From NCBI GenBank assembly GCA_964502005.1, contig CAZCUX010000017.1:1-64000 (forward strand): a stretch of DNA of 64,000 bases. The letters run 5' to 3'. Positions 55,949 through 64,000 of the stretch are shown one piece after another. This DNA comes from CAJWOS01 sp964502005 (GTDB taxonomy: Bacteria; Myxococcota_A; UBA796; UBA2385). The position numbers and the translations under genes were made by a program. The notes beneath the pieces are model-generated. The model was given only the letters and a program-made list of their open reading frames with translations. It ran no database searches and was not told the origin of the DNA. The stretch's first letter is position 1. Each line of letters opens with the position of its first letter.

Positions 55949-56017
55949 GTTGTTATCCTTATGATGGAGGCATGACCCAGGCTTGCTTGGGAAGATTTCT
56001 GTATGACGTGATCGCGT

Positions 56018-56053
56018 CAGACAGATCAGAACCAAAACCAGACAGACCTGTCT
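56018..56053. promoter_or_regulatory. Candidate operator upstream of the CoA transferase
   Basis: AGACAG-AC-CTGTCT (56040-56053) is a perfect 6-bp inverted repeat, and another AGACAG half-site lies at 56018-56023. It is about 90 bases upstream of the GTG start. No regulator can be assigned. Confidence 0.3.
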
Positions 56054-56318
56054 TCAACGCCCGAATTCGGTCGGTCGAATGGCCGTTTTCAACTTTGTCG
56101 TAGATGCTACAACAGGCTGCTACACGAAATTTTCCACTCGTTTTTTTTTGCGATGGGGGGGATTTTTTTTGGCCGGACCGCACATTTCGAACGACACGGC
56201 TGACCCGAACGTGCTAAGTTATTGGTAACAGGGGCGACGGTCCCCGGACAATTGCTGCCCGGTCTGGGCAAGGGCGCGCTGGGTGGTGTGCGACTTGTTC
56301 AAGGCCGGGCGTATCTCC

Positions 56319-56414
56319 GCAGGCGGAATGTTCAGCAGAGCATTCCGCCTGCTTCGTTCTTGGCTGCGCGAACGCAGCCGGATGAGCGAAAGCGTAACTC
56401 TATTCTGCGTTACG
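56319..56414 (+). repeat. Three-hairpin structured element
   Basis: Three consecutive hairpins fill this non-coding stretch. They are a perfect 12-bp stem (56319-56330 with 56341-56352), a perfect 7-bp stem GGCTGCG/CGCAGCC with a CGAA loop (56362-56379) and CGTAAC/GTTACG (56393-56398 with 56409-56414). The third matches the minus-strand terminator at 6-29 in 20 of 23 bases. The surrounding 55949-56608 region has no supported gene. Confidence 0.75.
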
Positions 56415-56608
56415 TCTGGGGGGAAGCCACACGCACGCTCGGCGTTGCGCCACAGGGCGTGCAGGAGGCCATGGGGTCCCGATAGCGGTGGCGGCGTCAT
56501 GGTGCGCACCTTGCGGTGGGTGCAGAGCGAGGGGCGCGCACGCGGTCCGGGAGCATGGTCTACTGCGGTGCTGGCGTTGTTTTGTGTGGACCTTTGTTGG
56601 AGCCGCCG

Positions 56609-58072
56609 ATGTCTGATGTCCCCACCCCTTCCTCGGGTCCGCGCGTGCCGCATGTGATGGCGCTTCTCACGCTTGTAATTGGCGTGATGAGCCTGCTCTC
56701 GTGGGTGGTGCCTTCGGGGATGTACCAGCGCGAAACGGTACAAGTCGGCACGATGACGAAGAACCTGGTGGTGCCCGGCTCGTATACGGCGCTTGAGAAG
56801 GTGCGCACGCTCGGTGGACTGGCCGTTTCGCCCACGGAGCTGCTGGACACACAAGCCGCGCCTGTCAGCCTGCTCGGCTTTTTGTCTGCGATTCCCCGAG
56901 GGCTCGAGCAGTCTGCCGACATCATCTTTTTCATCTTCATGATGGGCGGCGTGTTTGGCATTTTGCAGGCCACAGGGGCCATTACTGCGGCCTTGGGGCG
57001 CCTCACGGAGATGTTCAAGGAACGGGTCGGTGTGTTGGTCGTGCTGCTGGGCATGTTGATGGGGGCCGGCGGGAGCACCCTGGGTATGGGCGAGGAGTTC
57101 ATCCCCTTGGTTCCGCTGTTCTTATTGCTCTCGGAGCGCCTGGGGTATGACCGGGTGTTTGGCCTGTCTATCGTCGTCTTGGCTCCGGGCATCGGCTTTG
57201 CTGCTGCCACCACCAACCCGTTTACCGTCAACATTGCCCAGAGAATCGCGGAGCTTCCGCTGAACAGCGGATGGCCGCTGCGGGTGGTGTTTTTCCTCGT
57301 TTGTATGTCGATTACGCTGGCGTGGATTTTGCGGTACGGCGCGACGATTCGGCGCGACCCCAACCTCTCTGTGGTGGCGGGCATTCCGGGGCCGGAGACC
57401 CTGGTGGAGACAGAGCTTCCGGCCCTCACAGGGCGCCATGTCACGATTCTCGGAATGGCCTTGCTTGTCTTTGCGGGCGTGATGGTGGCGGTGCAGACCG
57501 AAGGGTGGTGGCTCAATGAGATGGCCGGTGGCTTCTTCCTGATGGGCATTCTGGCGGCGGTGATTGGGGGCTTGTCTCTCGACCGCGCGACCCGTGCGTT
57601 TACCCATGGAATGTCCGAGATGGTGATAGCGGCGCTGGTGGTTGGCTTTGCGCGTGGAATCGTCGTTGTCATGGAGGACGCAAAGATTCTCGACACGGTG
57701 GTGCATGGCGCTGCGAGCGTGCTGGATGGCGCGTCGCCCCATTTGGCGGTGCAGGGCATGTTGGTGTTTCAGACCGTCCTCAACTTTTTTATACCATCCG
57801 GCTCCGGACAAGCTGCGGTCACGATGCCGTTGATGGCGCCGTTGTCGGACCTTTTGGGCGTCACGCGGCAAACGGCGGTGTTTGCCTACCAATGCGGGGA
57901 TGGTTTCTCCAATATGGTCATCCCCACGTCGGGTACGCTCATGGCGATGCTGCTCATGGCGGGCGTTCCTTATGACCGGTGGCTGCGCTTTGCGGCGCCC
58001 TTGGTGGGCATCTTGCTTGTGGTGGCCGCGCTGTTTCTCGTGGGTGCCGTGGCTATTGGCTACACGGGCTGA
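56609..58072 (+). CDS. YfcC/DcuC-family membrane carrier
   Basis: The 487-residue protein has about 12 membrane helices and belongs to the C4-dicarboxylate anaerobic carrier-like group (YfcC type), which also includes basic-amino-acid exchangers. Typical segments are LLSWVVPSGMYQ, GAGGSTLGMGEEFIPLVPLFL, ATTNPFTVNIAQ and FIPSGSGQAAVTMPLMAPLSDLLG. The last contains the conserved re-entrant SGSGQA motif. It probably moves a carboxylate or amino acid across the inner membrane. ATG 56609 follows GGAG at six bases. Confidence 0.88.
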   Translation: MSDVPTPSSGPRVPHVMALLTLVIGVMSLLSWVVPSGMYQRETVQVGTMTKNLVVPGSYTALEKVRTLGGLAVSPTELLDTQAAPVSLLGFLSAIPRGLEQSADIIFFIFMMGGVFGILQATGAITAALGRLTEMFKERVGVLVVLLGMLMGAGGSTLGMGEEFIPLVPLFLLLSERLGYDRVFGLSIVVLAPGIGFAAATTNPFTVNIAQRIAELPLNSGWPLRVVFFLVCMSITLAWILRYGATIRRDPNLSVVAGIPGPETLVETELPALTGRHVTILGMALLVFAGVMVAVQTEGWWLNEMAGGFFLMGILAAVIGGLSLDRATRAFTHGMSEMVIAALVVGFARGIVVVMEDAKILDTVVHGAASVLDGASPHLAVQGMLVFQTVLNFFIPSGSGQAAVTMPLMAPLSDLLGVTRQTAVFAYQCGDGFSNMVIPTSGTLMAMLLMAGVPYDRWLRFAAPLVGILLVVAALFLVGAVAIGYTG

Positions 58073-58135
58073 TGCCCGAAGACTTCGTGGAATAGGGGAG
58101 AATCTGGTACCAGCAGGTTAGGAATTCGAGCGTCG

Positions 58136-59563
58136 GTGGATCTCCTGCCGCCGGCGCTACGGAGTTCTACGGTGCTGCTGACCCTCCTCGCCTTGTTTGG
58201 TGTGCTCGGCTTCGTGGCCTCCGTGGTTTCGCTGCTCGTGGATGTGGTCGTTCGTGCTTGCGGGATACGCGCGAAGGTTCTCGCCAATGGCATTCGCGTC
58301 CTCATTCGGCGCTCTCCCGGCATTTGGGACGAAAACGCTGTCAACGAGGCCATACAGCGACAGGTGGAGGTCAACCCTTGGTGGGTTCGCGCGTATGCGC
58401 GTCTTCTCCGCTTGCCGCACCGAAACCAAACGGGGCTGACCGAACGGGTGTTGGCGGCGGTCTGGCTCGATGAAACGGTCAATCCCGGACAGCAGCTGAC
58501 CTTGTCTTCTTTGGACGACACCCAAGAAGCGGCCCTGCGTGTGGCGCTGTTGGGGCTGATGAAGCAGGACCAAGCGCCCGCGTGGGCGAAGGACTCCGCG
58601 GGCGATGGGCAACCTGCGTGGAACGCCACTTGGCAAGCCCTCGAACGTTCGATGATAGGGAACTTTCGGCTGTCTACCTTCCTCCTTTCGGTGGCGATTG
58701 GCACCGTGGGGAGTGGGCTGCTCCATTTTGACCTCCCGTCCCTCTTGGGCGTGCTCTCTTCGGATGCGGCCACCACCATCATTTTCGCGAACCTTGTGCC
58801 GCAAACCGACGCCACCACCGCGCCATCTCCGGCCACCCTCGACAACATGCGGAGACAAGCCTATTTTCGCGGGTGGGGTGAAGCGTGGCGCACCACCTCG
58901 GATGGCGTCGAGACCGAGCGATTCGCGACCGTGCGGGAACACGCCGCCTGGGACAAGCTCTCGGGCGCGTCCCTCGAACGTGCGACGGCATTGTGGGGCC
59001 AAGCGGCTCCCGGCATCGGCTGCTTGCCGCCTGCGGTCGCGGTGAAGGTCCGGCGCGCCGCGCTTGGCGCCGTTGTCGCCGAGGCGCCGTGTGCGGTGTC
59101 GGCGGAAGGCTCCACCGAGGACTGCGGTGCGCGCGTCAAGAATGCCTTCTACACGGCATTCACACACAATGCCCAGACCTTGTGCGAGGCAGACGCGGGG
59201 TGTCAAGCAAAGTGGGCGGACTTGTGGCCCGCCAACGTTTGCGTGCAACTCGAAGCCGACGACCTTTGGGCCAAAGTCTCCAACGGAGGCCCAGACGCCG
59301 CCCGCACCACCGCGTTTGGATTGCTGCAAGACGGCGCAGGCCCGGCCTTGGTCGCCGCGCGGGAAGCGGGCTTAGAAGCGGTGCAAAACGTGAGCCAGGA
59401 CCTCTCCCTCACGTTGCCGTTGCCGTCGCGGAGCAATGGGTCGCTCCCCTGGTTGCTGTGGCACCTGTTGACGGGGGGCTTGTTGTCGGCGGGCGCGCCG
59501 TATTGGTTTGACTTGGCGCGTAAAGTACAAGACCGGCTTCGTGTATCCAAAGGCGCCAACTGA
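58136..59563 (+). CDS. Membrane protein of unknown function
   Basis: The 475-residue protein has an N-terminal double helix region (about residues 9-45), a further hydrophobic stretch (about 178-215) and a C-terminal helix in LLTGGLLSAGAPYWFDLARKVQDRL. The segment between carries several Cys (GIGCLPP, CAVSAEGSTEDC, CEADAGC), suggesting a periplasmic disulfide-bonded domain. The start is GTG 58136. Not recognised; it is probably anchored at both ends of the inner membrane. Confidence 0.7.
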   Translation: MDLLPPALRSSTVLLTLLALFGVLGFVASVVSLLVDVVVRACGIRAKVLANGIRVLIRRSPGIWDENAVNEAIQRQVEVNPWWVRAYARLLRLPHRNQTGLTERVLAAVWLDETVNPGQQLTLSSLDDTQEAALRVALLGLMKQDQAPAWAKDSAGDGQPAWNATWQALERSMIGNFRLSTFLLSVAIGTVGSGLLHFDLPSLLGVLSSDAATTIIFANLVPQTDATTAPSPATLDNMRRQAYFRGWGEAWRTTSDGVETERFATVREHAAWDKLSGASLERATALWGQAAPGIGCLPPAVAVKVRRAALGAVVAEAPCAVSAEGSTEDCGARVKNAFYTAFTHNAQTLCEADAGCQAKWADLWPANVCVQLEADDLWAKVSNGGPDAARTTAFGLLQDGAGPALVAAREAGLEAVQNVSQDLSLTLPLPSRSNGSLPWLLWHLLTGGLLSAGAPYWFDLARKVQDRLRVSKGAN

Positions 59564-59575
59564 ATCGCGATTCAG
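59560..59575. repeat. Dispersed palindrome, copy 6
   Basis: A perfect CTGAATCGCGATTCAG spans the convergent junction between two genes, containing the TGA stop of the plus-strand gene and the end of the minus-strand permease gene. Confidence 0.8.
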
Positions 59576-60312
59576 CGCACCAACAACATCAACGCGCTGA
59601 CCGCCAACAACAAATAGACGCCCTGCCGAAAGCGCAGGGGGGGCACCCGATGGTGCAGTTGCTCGCCGAGCGCCATCCCGAACGGCAAGGCCAAGAACAT
59701 CGCGCCAAGCTGCACGCCTTGCGCTTGGGAGTAGCGACCGGTCATGGCGAAGGTGGCGATGAGCACCACGTTCAGCACCAACCAGACCGCGGACAGCGTG
59801 GCCCGAAACTGGCTGCGGTCGAGGGCCTCGCGACTGAGCGAATAGACCAACAGCGGGCCGCCGGTGCCAAACAAACCGTGGGTAATGCCCGCGCCGAGCA
59901 TCGCGACCCGGCTCTGGTGGACGCTCAACTGGGGGCTGGCCAAGCCCCGTGCCGCACGACTCCATTCGATTGTCGCCAAAAGGAGCACCAGTACGGCAAA
60001 GACGGTGCGAAGGAGCGGGTTCGGCCCCAGCACGCGGAGGATGACCAAGCCAATGCCCGCGCCGACTCCCATCCACGGGAGGATGCGTCCCCACAACAAG
60101 CGCCGGTCAATCGCCGCGCGGTCGCGCAACGCCACCCACGCGGTCTGCACGAGCGAAAGGGGCACCGCGAGCGCCACCAGCTCGGGCAACGGGAGCAAGT
60201 GCGCGCCGAGAGTCACGAGCAGGAGCGAGCTACCGAAGCCGGTCGCGGTCTGTACGGTGTAGGCGAGGACCGTGAGGACGACGAGCCACTGTACGGGCGC
60301 TAGGCCTTCCAT
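59572..60312 (-). CDS. TauE/SafE-family permease
   Basis: The 246-residue protein has about eight membrane helices and the repeated family motif: TATGFGSSLLLVTLGAHLLP in the first half and GITHGLFGTGGPLLVYSLSREALD in the second. Family members export sulfite, sulfoacetate or other organic anions. It ends inside a palindrome shared with the neighbour and starts just before the stop of the phosphatase-fold lipoprotein gene (three-base gap), so it is probably the last gene of a unit starting at 62531. Confidence 0.9.
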   Translation of the reverse strand: MEGLAPVQWLVVLTVLAYTVQTATGFGSSLLLVTLGAHLLPLPELVALAVPLSLVQTAWVALRDRAAIDRRLLWGRILPWMGVGAGIGLVILRVLGPNPLLRTVFAVLVLLLATIEWSRAARGLASPQLSVHQSRVAMLGAGITHGLFGTGGPLLVYSLSREALDRSQFRATLSAVWLVLNVVLIATFAMTGRYSQAQGVQLGAMFLALPFGMALGEQLHHRVPPLRFRQGVYLLLAVSALMLLVR

Positions 60313-60315
60313 GGT

Positions 60316-61413
60316 TCAGAGGCCCCAAATCGCACACACGACAGGGCGGTGGTCGAAGTAGGCCGGAGAATAGACGGGGTGCGGCGCATCGGGTTGCAGC
60401 AAAATGTCGTCGCAGTCGCCATTTCCGACATCGGACAGCACATGGTCGATGTCGGCGAGGCCGCCGTAGCTGCCCGGGGCGTCGGCGCCCACAGGACTTA
60501 TCCAGCGCAAGCCCGATGGGGACGCGGTTGTGGGGTCGAGGGGCACCCGCGCCACCCATTCCGCCGCGCTGCGGTCGAAGCCGGCGAAGCGGCCGGGGTC
60601 TGTGTTGAAGTCGCCGAGCACGAGGTCTGGCGAAGCGGGGGAGATGGCGGATTGCCCGTCTATGAGTACGTCGAACACTTGGCCGATTTGGGCGATGCGG
60701 CAGTCTTGGTCTTCGGTGGTGACGCCCGAAGAGCCGTGAATGCTCGTGACCTGAATCAGCGGCTCGCCGTCGCTATCGACCACAATGCCGCGTCCGACCC
60801 GCGCGCCGTTGCCGCAGCCGGGAATCGGTGCGCCCGCGAGTCCGTCGAGGCAGACGGCGTCGGCACACCCTTGGAAGGTGCCGCGCTTGCGATGGACGGC
60901 GGCACATTTGTCGGGATGGTCGAGGTGGCACGCGATTTGGTAGTCGGGGCCGAGCACTTGCTCGGGCACAGTCGGCTGGGTGTCGTCCCAACCTTCGCAG
61001 ACAAAGCCGGCGCGGGCGTCTTCGGGAATACCGGCGCAGTCGCCGGTCCAGAATATCTCTTGGAAGACGACGATGTCTGGCGAAAAGGCGTCAAACCACG
61101 CGCGGGTGGCGGTGATGGCGGGACGCCAGGCGAGTCCGTTTCCATACCAGCGGTCGGAGAGGTTGGCTTGGTCGGACCCATAGCCGTCTTCCCCTTCGAC
61201 CGTACGAACGAGCTCGGATGCCGTGCCGGTGTTGAAGGTGACGACGATGAGCGGTGCTTCGCGTGGGGTGCCGGAATCGGCGCTGTGGAGGGCGCTCTTG
61301 GGGACACGCACACAAGCGAGCGAAAAACACGTCACCAAGGGCATCCACACAACGTGGCGCAGCAGAGCGGTCGCGCTGCGCGGGCGGAAGGGCACCGTAC
61401 GCAGAGGGGTCAA
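60316..61413 (-). CDS. Endonuclease/exonuclease/phosphatase-fold lipoprotein
   Basis: The 365-residue protein has a lipoprotein signal (lipobox FSLAC) and an EEP-fold domain: VVTFNTGT at the start, DIVVFQEIF with the metal-binding Glu, VTSIHGSSG, LVLGDFNTDP and a late DIDHVLSD and DHRPVV. Related secreted enzymes cleave DNA, sphingomyelin or phosphoesters. An ATG at 61344 gives too short a signal peptide. A TTG at 61413 overlaps the preceding stop (TTGA) with AAGGG upstream and is my preferred start; GTG 61395 is also possible. Confidence 0.82.
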   Translation of the reverse strand: MTPLRTVPFRPRSATALLRHVVWMPLVTCFSLACVRVPKSALHSADSGTPREAPLIVVTFNTGTASELVRTVEGEDGYGSDQANLSDRWYGNGLAWRPAITATRAWFDAFSPDIVVFQEIFWTGDCAGIPEDARAGFVCEGWDDTQPTVPEQVLGPDYQIACHLDHPDKCAAVHRKRGTFQGCADAVCLDGLAGAPIPGCGNGARVGRGIVVDSDGEPLIQVTSIHGSSGVTTEDQDCRIAQIGQVFDVLIDGQSAISPASPDLVLGDFNTDPGRFAGFDRSAAEWVARVPLDPTTASPSGLRWISPVGADAPGSYGGLADIDHVLSDVGNGDCDDILLQPDAPHPVYSPAYFDHRPVVCAIWGL

Positions 61414-62531
61414 CGCCCTTCGACTTCGAGGCGGGTGAGGGCGCGCAAATAGGTGCCGGTGCCCAAGCGCAAGAGGTCGCCGGGCAACAAGCGAAACTCC
61501 TGCAAGCCGACCGCGCGCTCCAATCCGGTACGTTCGAGGGTTCCGCGCCGCCGCAGCTCGATGCGGCCCGGACCCAGCCAAGTGAGGTGCCGGCGGGACA
61601 AGCGGCGGTCCACGAGCGCTGTTTCGGCGTAGAGTCCGACGTCGGGCGCTTCTTCGGGGGCATCGCGGCCGATGGTCTGGCCCGGCTCCGGCAACAAATA
61701 GCGTCCGTCTTCAGGGCCGCCCACCACTTCGAGGCCGATGACATCGCCGCCGCTGCGAACCATGGCGCCGGAGGGGAGGCGGTCGAGGCCGAGCACTGCG
61801 GCGAGGCCGCCTTGGTCGAGCAAGCGGCTTGCAAACACCTCAAAGTCGATGGTGTAGCCGGGGCCTTGCAGCGCCCGCAGCAGGCGGGGCGTGACAATCA
61901 AGGCTGCGTCGGGCATATCGACGGGAGACAGCTCGGGTATCGCGAAGCGCGAGCGGTAGGCGCTGAGATTGCTCGAAACCCACAACGTCGAGGGGCCGGC
62001 GGCGGAGCGCTCGCGGGCCAAGGCGTCGATGAGGTGCTCGACGCCGATGTGGGTGTGGTGCAGCGCGACGGAGATGTCTTCCATACGCCCGCACAAGTTT
62101 TGGGTCCAGCGGTCGGGGCGGTCGCTGCCAGCGGGCCACCAGACGGGCAGCACGGGGGAGTCGCGGTGGGCGTCGCGGGTGTAAATGGTCGAGACGGGGC
62201 TCGCGCGGTGAACGGTTCCGGCGACCACGCGCAGACTGCCGCCATATTTGGACTCCAGCACACGCGAATTGCGGGGGTCGTCGCCCAACTTTTTGCGCAG
62301 TCGCCGAATGCAGTTGGAGATCGCACGGGTTTCGGTGACGGCCCGATAGCCCCATACTTCGCGCAGCAGCACTTCTTTGGCCACAAACTCGCCCGCGCGT
62401 GCGCCGAGGTAGCACAGCAGCTCTGTTTCCCGCTGTGTGAGCGCGATGCACTCGCCTTCGCGCATGGCTTCGCGATTTCGGGCGTCGATTGTCCACCCTT
62501 CGGTAAGTTCCACTGAGACGATGTCGTCCAC
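61410..62531 (-). CDS. Winged-helix regulator with C-terminal FHA domain
   Basis: The 373-residue protein starts with an OmpR-type winged-helix DNA-binding domain (about residues 10-105: LTQRETELLCYLGARAGEFV, ISNCIRRLRKKLGDD). A linker with a short ClpA-N-like segment (ALHHTHIGVEHLIDALARE) follows. The C terminus is an FHA phosphothreonine-binding domain (about 275-370, with IGRD and LSRRHL). There is no receiver domain, so regulation probably goes through a Ser/Thr kinase and FHA binding. GTG 62531 is chosen because AAGGAG lies six bases upstream. Confidence 0.88.
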   Translation of the reverse strand: MDDIVSVELTEGWTIDARNREAMREGECIALTQRETELLCYLGARAGEFVAKEVLLREVWGYRAVTETRAISNCIRRLRKKLGDDPRNSRVLESKYGGSLRVVAGTVHRASPVSTIYTRDAHRDSPVLPVWWPAGSDRPDRWTQNLCGRMEDISVALHHTHIGVEHLIDALARERSAAGPSTLWVSSNLSAYRSRFAIPELSPVDMPDAALIVTPRLLRALQGPGYTIDFEVFASRLLDQGGLAAVLGLDRLPSGAMVRSGGDVIGLEVVGGPEDGRYLLPEPGQTIGRDAPEEAPDVGLYAETALVDRRLSRRHLTWLGPGRIELRRRGTLERTGLERAVGLQEFRLLPGDLLRLGTGTYLRALTRLEVEGR

Positions 62532-62719
62532 TTTTTCTCCTTGCGCGCAGTCTATCGCAAGAGCACGGCCATGGGGGAGGGATAGCCGTGGACGCACGGG
62601 GCGGCCGAGCCTTCACGGCAATGCCCCGAACCCCTCGAACGTTCTGCTATGTGTACCATTCGCGGTGCGTAGGGGCGATTCCCTCGCGATACAACCGTTG
62701 ACGGTTCGACGGAGCGCCG

Positions 62720-64000
62720 GTGACCACCCAACCTATATCTGCCGCTGACCACGATTATGCGCAGTACCGGATGTTGCGGACAGAGCTCGCAGACCACATC
62801 GCGGAAGTGGCTTCTGTGGCGCATCAACTGGGCCTGCACGCACGGTCGCAGCACCTCTTGGACGTGCAGCAACGCCTCCTCGACAGTCGCTTTCGGCTCA
62901 TGGTCCTCGGTGAGTTCAAGCGCGGCAAGAGCACGCTGGTCAACGCGCTCTTGGGTGAGGCGGTGCTGCCGATGAAGGTCGCGCCCTGCACGGGTCGAAT
63001 TACGGAAATCCGCTACGGCGATCCTGCGAGTGCATGGCGTTGGTCGGGCGCGCCGGGTGAATCTCCGAAGCCACTGGCGCTGTCCGAGATTCGGGACCAC
63101 ATCACCATCGGCTCCGGTGCCTCCGCCGAGACGCCGCCCGGAGATGGTCCGACGCCTCGCATCGAGTTGCGGTACCCGCTTCCGCTCTTGGCCGATGGCA
63201 TAGAACTTGTCGACTCACCGGGTCTCAATGAGCACGCGGTACGCACCGCGTTGGCCCTCGAAGACTTGCCCAGGGCCGATGCCGTCCTGTTGGTTCTTTC
63301 TTGCGAACAGCAGCTCGGCCATACCGAGCGAATGTTCCTTGAGCAGCACCTTCCCGTTGGTCATGATGGTAGACTTGCAAATGTGTTCTTTTTGTGGAAT
63401 AGATTTGATGCCATTGCCGATGACCCCGTCGAAGTGGAAGCGCTCACGCAGCTCTCCGATGCGGTCTTGCAACCGCGGGTCTCTGGTGGCGCGCGGATTT
63501 TTTGCGTGTCGGCGCGCGATGCTTTGGTCGGGCGGGTGCGGGGCGAGCACGCGCGGATAGAGGCGTCGCGCTTTTTGGCGTTTGAGGCCGAGCTGGCGCG
63601 CTTTCTCACCGTAGAGCGGGGGCGGGTCAAGCTGGTCGGCCCCCTGCACGCCGCGCGTGGGGCGGTGGAAGACTTGCGGGCGACGGTGCTGCCTGAACGC
63701 GAGCGGCTCTTGCGGGCGCCGGTCGAGGCTCTCGAAGCCCGCATCGAAGACTTGGGACCGCGGTTGGCGGGCGTTCGCCAGCAGCGCGCGGAGCTGGTTC
63801 GCTTGCTTGGTGTGCGAAGAACAGCACTGGCACGCCGGTTGCGAGTGTTGCTGGGAATGTTTGGGCGGTCGATTCACGACCAACTCCCCGCGACCATTGA
63901 CCGGGTCCATGTGCAATGGGCGGGCGCCACTTGGAACCGAAACGCGGTGGTGACGGCCTTGGGGGAGTGGCTCCAGGCTTGGTTGGCTGAAGAAGCCGCG
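62720..64000 (+). CDS. Dynamin-like GTPase (partial)
   Basis: The first 427 residues of a bacterial dynamin-like protein are present; the gene runs off the window end. GTG 62720 has GGAG five bases upstream. The G domain is complete: P-loop GEFKRGKS at 64-71, a conserved Thr in APCTGRITEI, DSPG at 165-168 and NRFD. Helical stalk sequence follows (EALEARIEDLGPRLAGVRQQRAEL). These proteins remodel or protect membranes. It is divergent from the FHA regulator gene. Confidence 0.9.
   Translation, partial: MTTQPISAADHDYAQYRMLRTELADHIAEVASVAHQLGLHARSQHLLDVQQRLLDSRFRLMVLGEFKRGKSTLVNALLGEAVLPMKVAPCTGRITEIRYGDPASAWRWSGAPGESPKPLALSEIRDHITIGSGASAETPPGDGPTPRIELRYPLPLLADGIELVDSPGLNEHAVRTALALEDLPRADAVLLVLSCEQQLGHTERMFLEQHLPVGHDGRLANVFFLWNRFDAIADDPVEVEALTQLSDAVLQPRVSGGARIFCVSARDALVGRVRGEHARIEASRFLAFEAELARFLTVERGRVKLVGPLHAARGAVEDLRATVLPERERLLRAPVEALEARIEDLGPRLAGVRQQRAELVRLLGVRRTALARRLRVLLGMFGRSIHDQLPATIDRVHVQWAGATWNRNAVVTALGEWLQAWLAEEAA

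Overview
This is a high-GC (roughly 65%) bacterial chromosome fragment. Several traits point to Myxococcota or a close deltaproteobacterial relative: many lipoproteins with Thr/Asp/Glu-rich linkers, a protein ending in a MYXO-CTERM-like tail (7645-9654), thrombospondin-type-3 and MopE-type metal-binding lipoproteins, a fused Ser/Thr-His kinase and an HD-GYP regulator. A run of exactly 100 Ns inside a tandem repeat (17805-17904) shows this is a scaffolded draft assembly. Genes are tightly packed, often with 4-base start/stop overlaps (ATGA, GTGA, TTGA). I support about 53 protein genes, one tRNA, one transposase remnant, two tandem arrays and several hairpins.

Layout. 1-16.9 kb: a thiolase coupled to a TPP-enzyme-like protein without an obvious active site; a CotH-type lipoprotein; TPR and rhomboid proteins; a DUF2237 protein; two large repeat proteins; a divergent molybdopterin oxidoreductase coupled to fdhD; a secreted metzincin-like protease; and two tandemly duplicated small exported proteins. 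17.0-22.9 kb is the accessory segment: tRNA-Asn, a 43-bp tandem array broken by the gap, a decayed IS3-type transposase, a two-gene cassette (TerB-like glycine-zipper protein plus an HNH-like nuclease with membrane segments), a frameshifted lipoprotein and a second 43-bp array made of hairpins. 22.9-29.5 kb: an amino-acid permease and a run of lipoproteins, including a di-heme peroxidase, a thioredoxin-like protein and a MopE protein.

29.6-35.2 kb is a six-gene leftward operon: small membrane protein, sulfatase-superfamily lipoprotein, EF-hand lipoprotein, second degenerate sulfatase-like lipoprotein, SGNH-like protein and MBOAT acyltransferase. It probably decorates an envelope or extracellular polymer. 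35.6-41.2 kb: an HD-GYP response regulator followed by a 1471-residue hybrid kinase, probably one signalling unit. 41.2-48.7 kb: small hypothetical genes, an exported flavin amine oxidase, an outer-membrane-like protein, a TetR regulator with an alpha/beta hydrolase, and a TesB thioesterase. 48.8-52.7 kb: a DUF5989 protein divergent from two coupled SGNH membrane proteins. 52.8-64.0 kb: a second exported flavoprotein, a CoA transferase overlapping a GIY-YIG gene, a YfcC-type carrier, a membrane protein, a TauE/SafE permease, an endonuclease/exonuclease/phosphatase-fold lipoprotein, a winged-helix/FHA regulator and a dynamin-like GTPase cut by the window end.

Three signals are not explained by the genes. 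One is a dispersed palindrome of consensus TGAATNGCSATTCA seen six times. The second is a hairpin family found at 6-29 and 56392-56414. The third is a pair of tandem arrays of different sequence but identical 43-nt period on both sides of the nuclease cassette.
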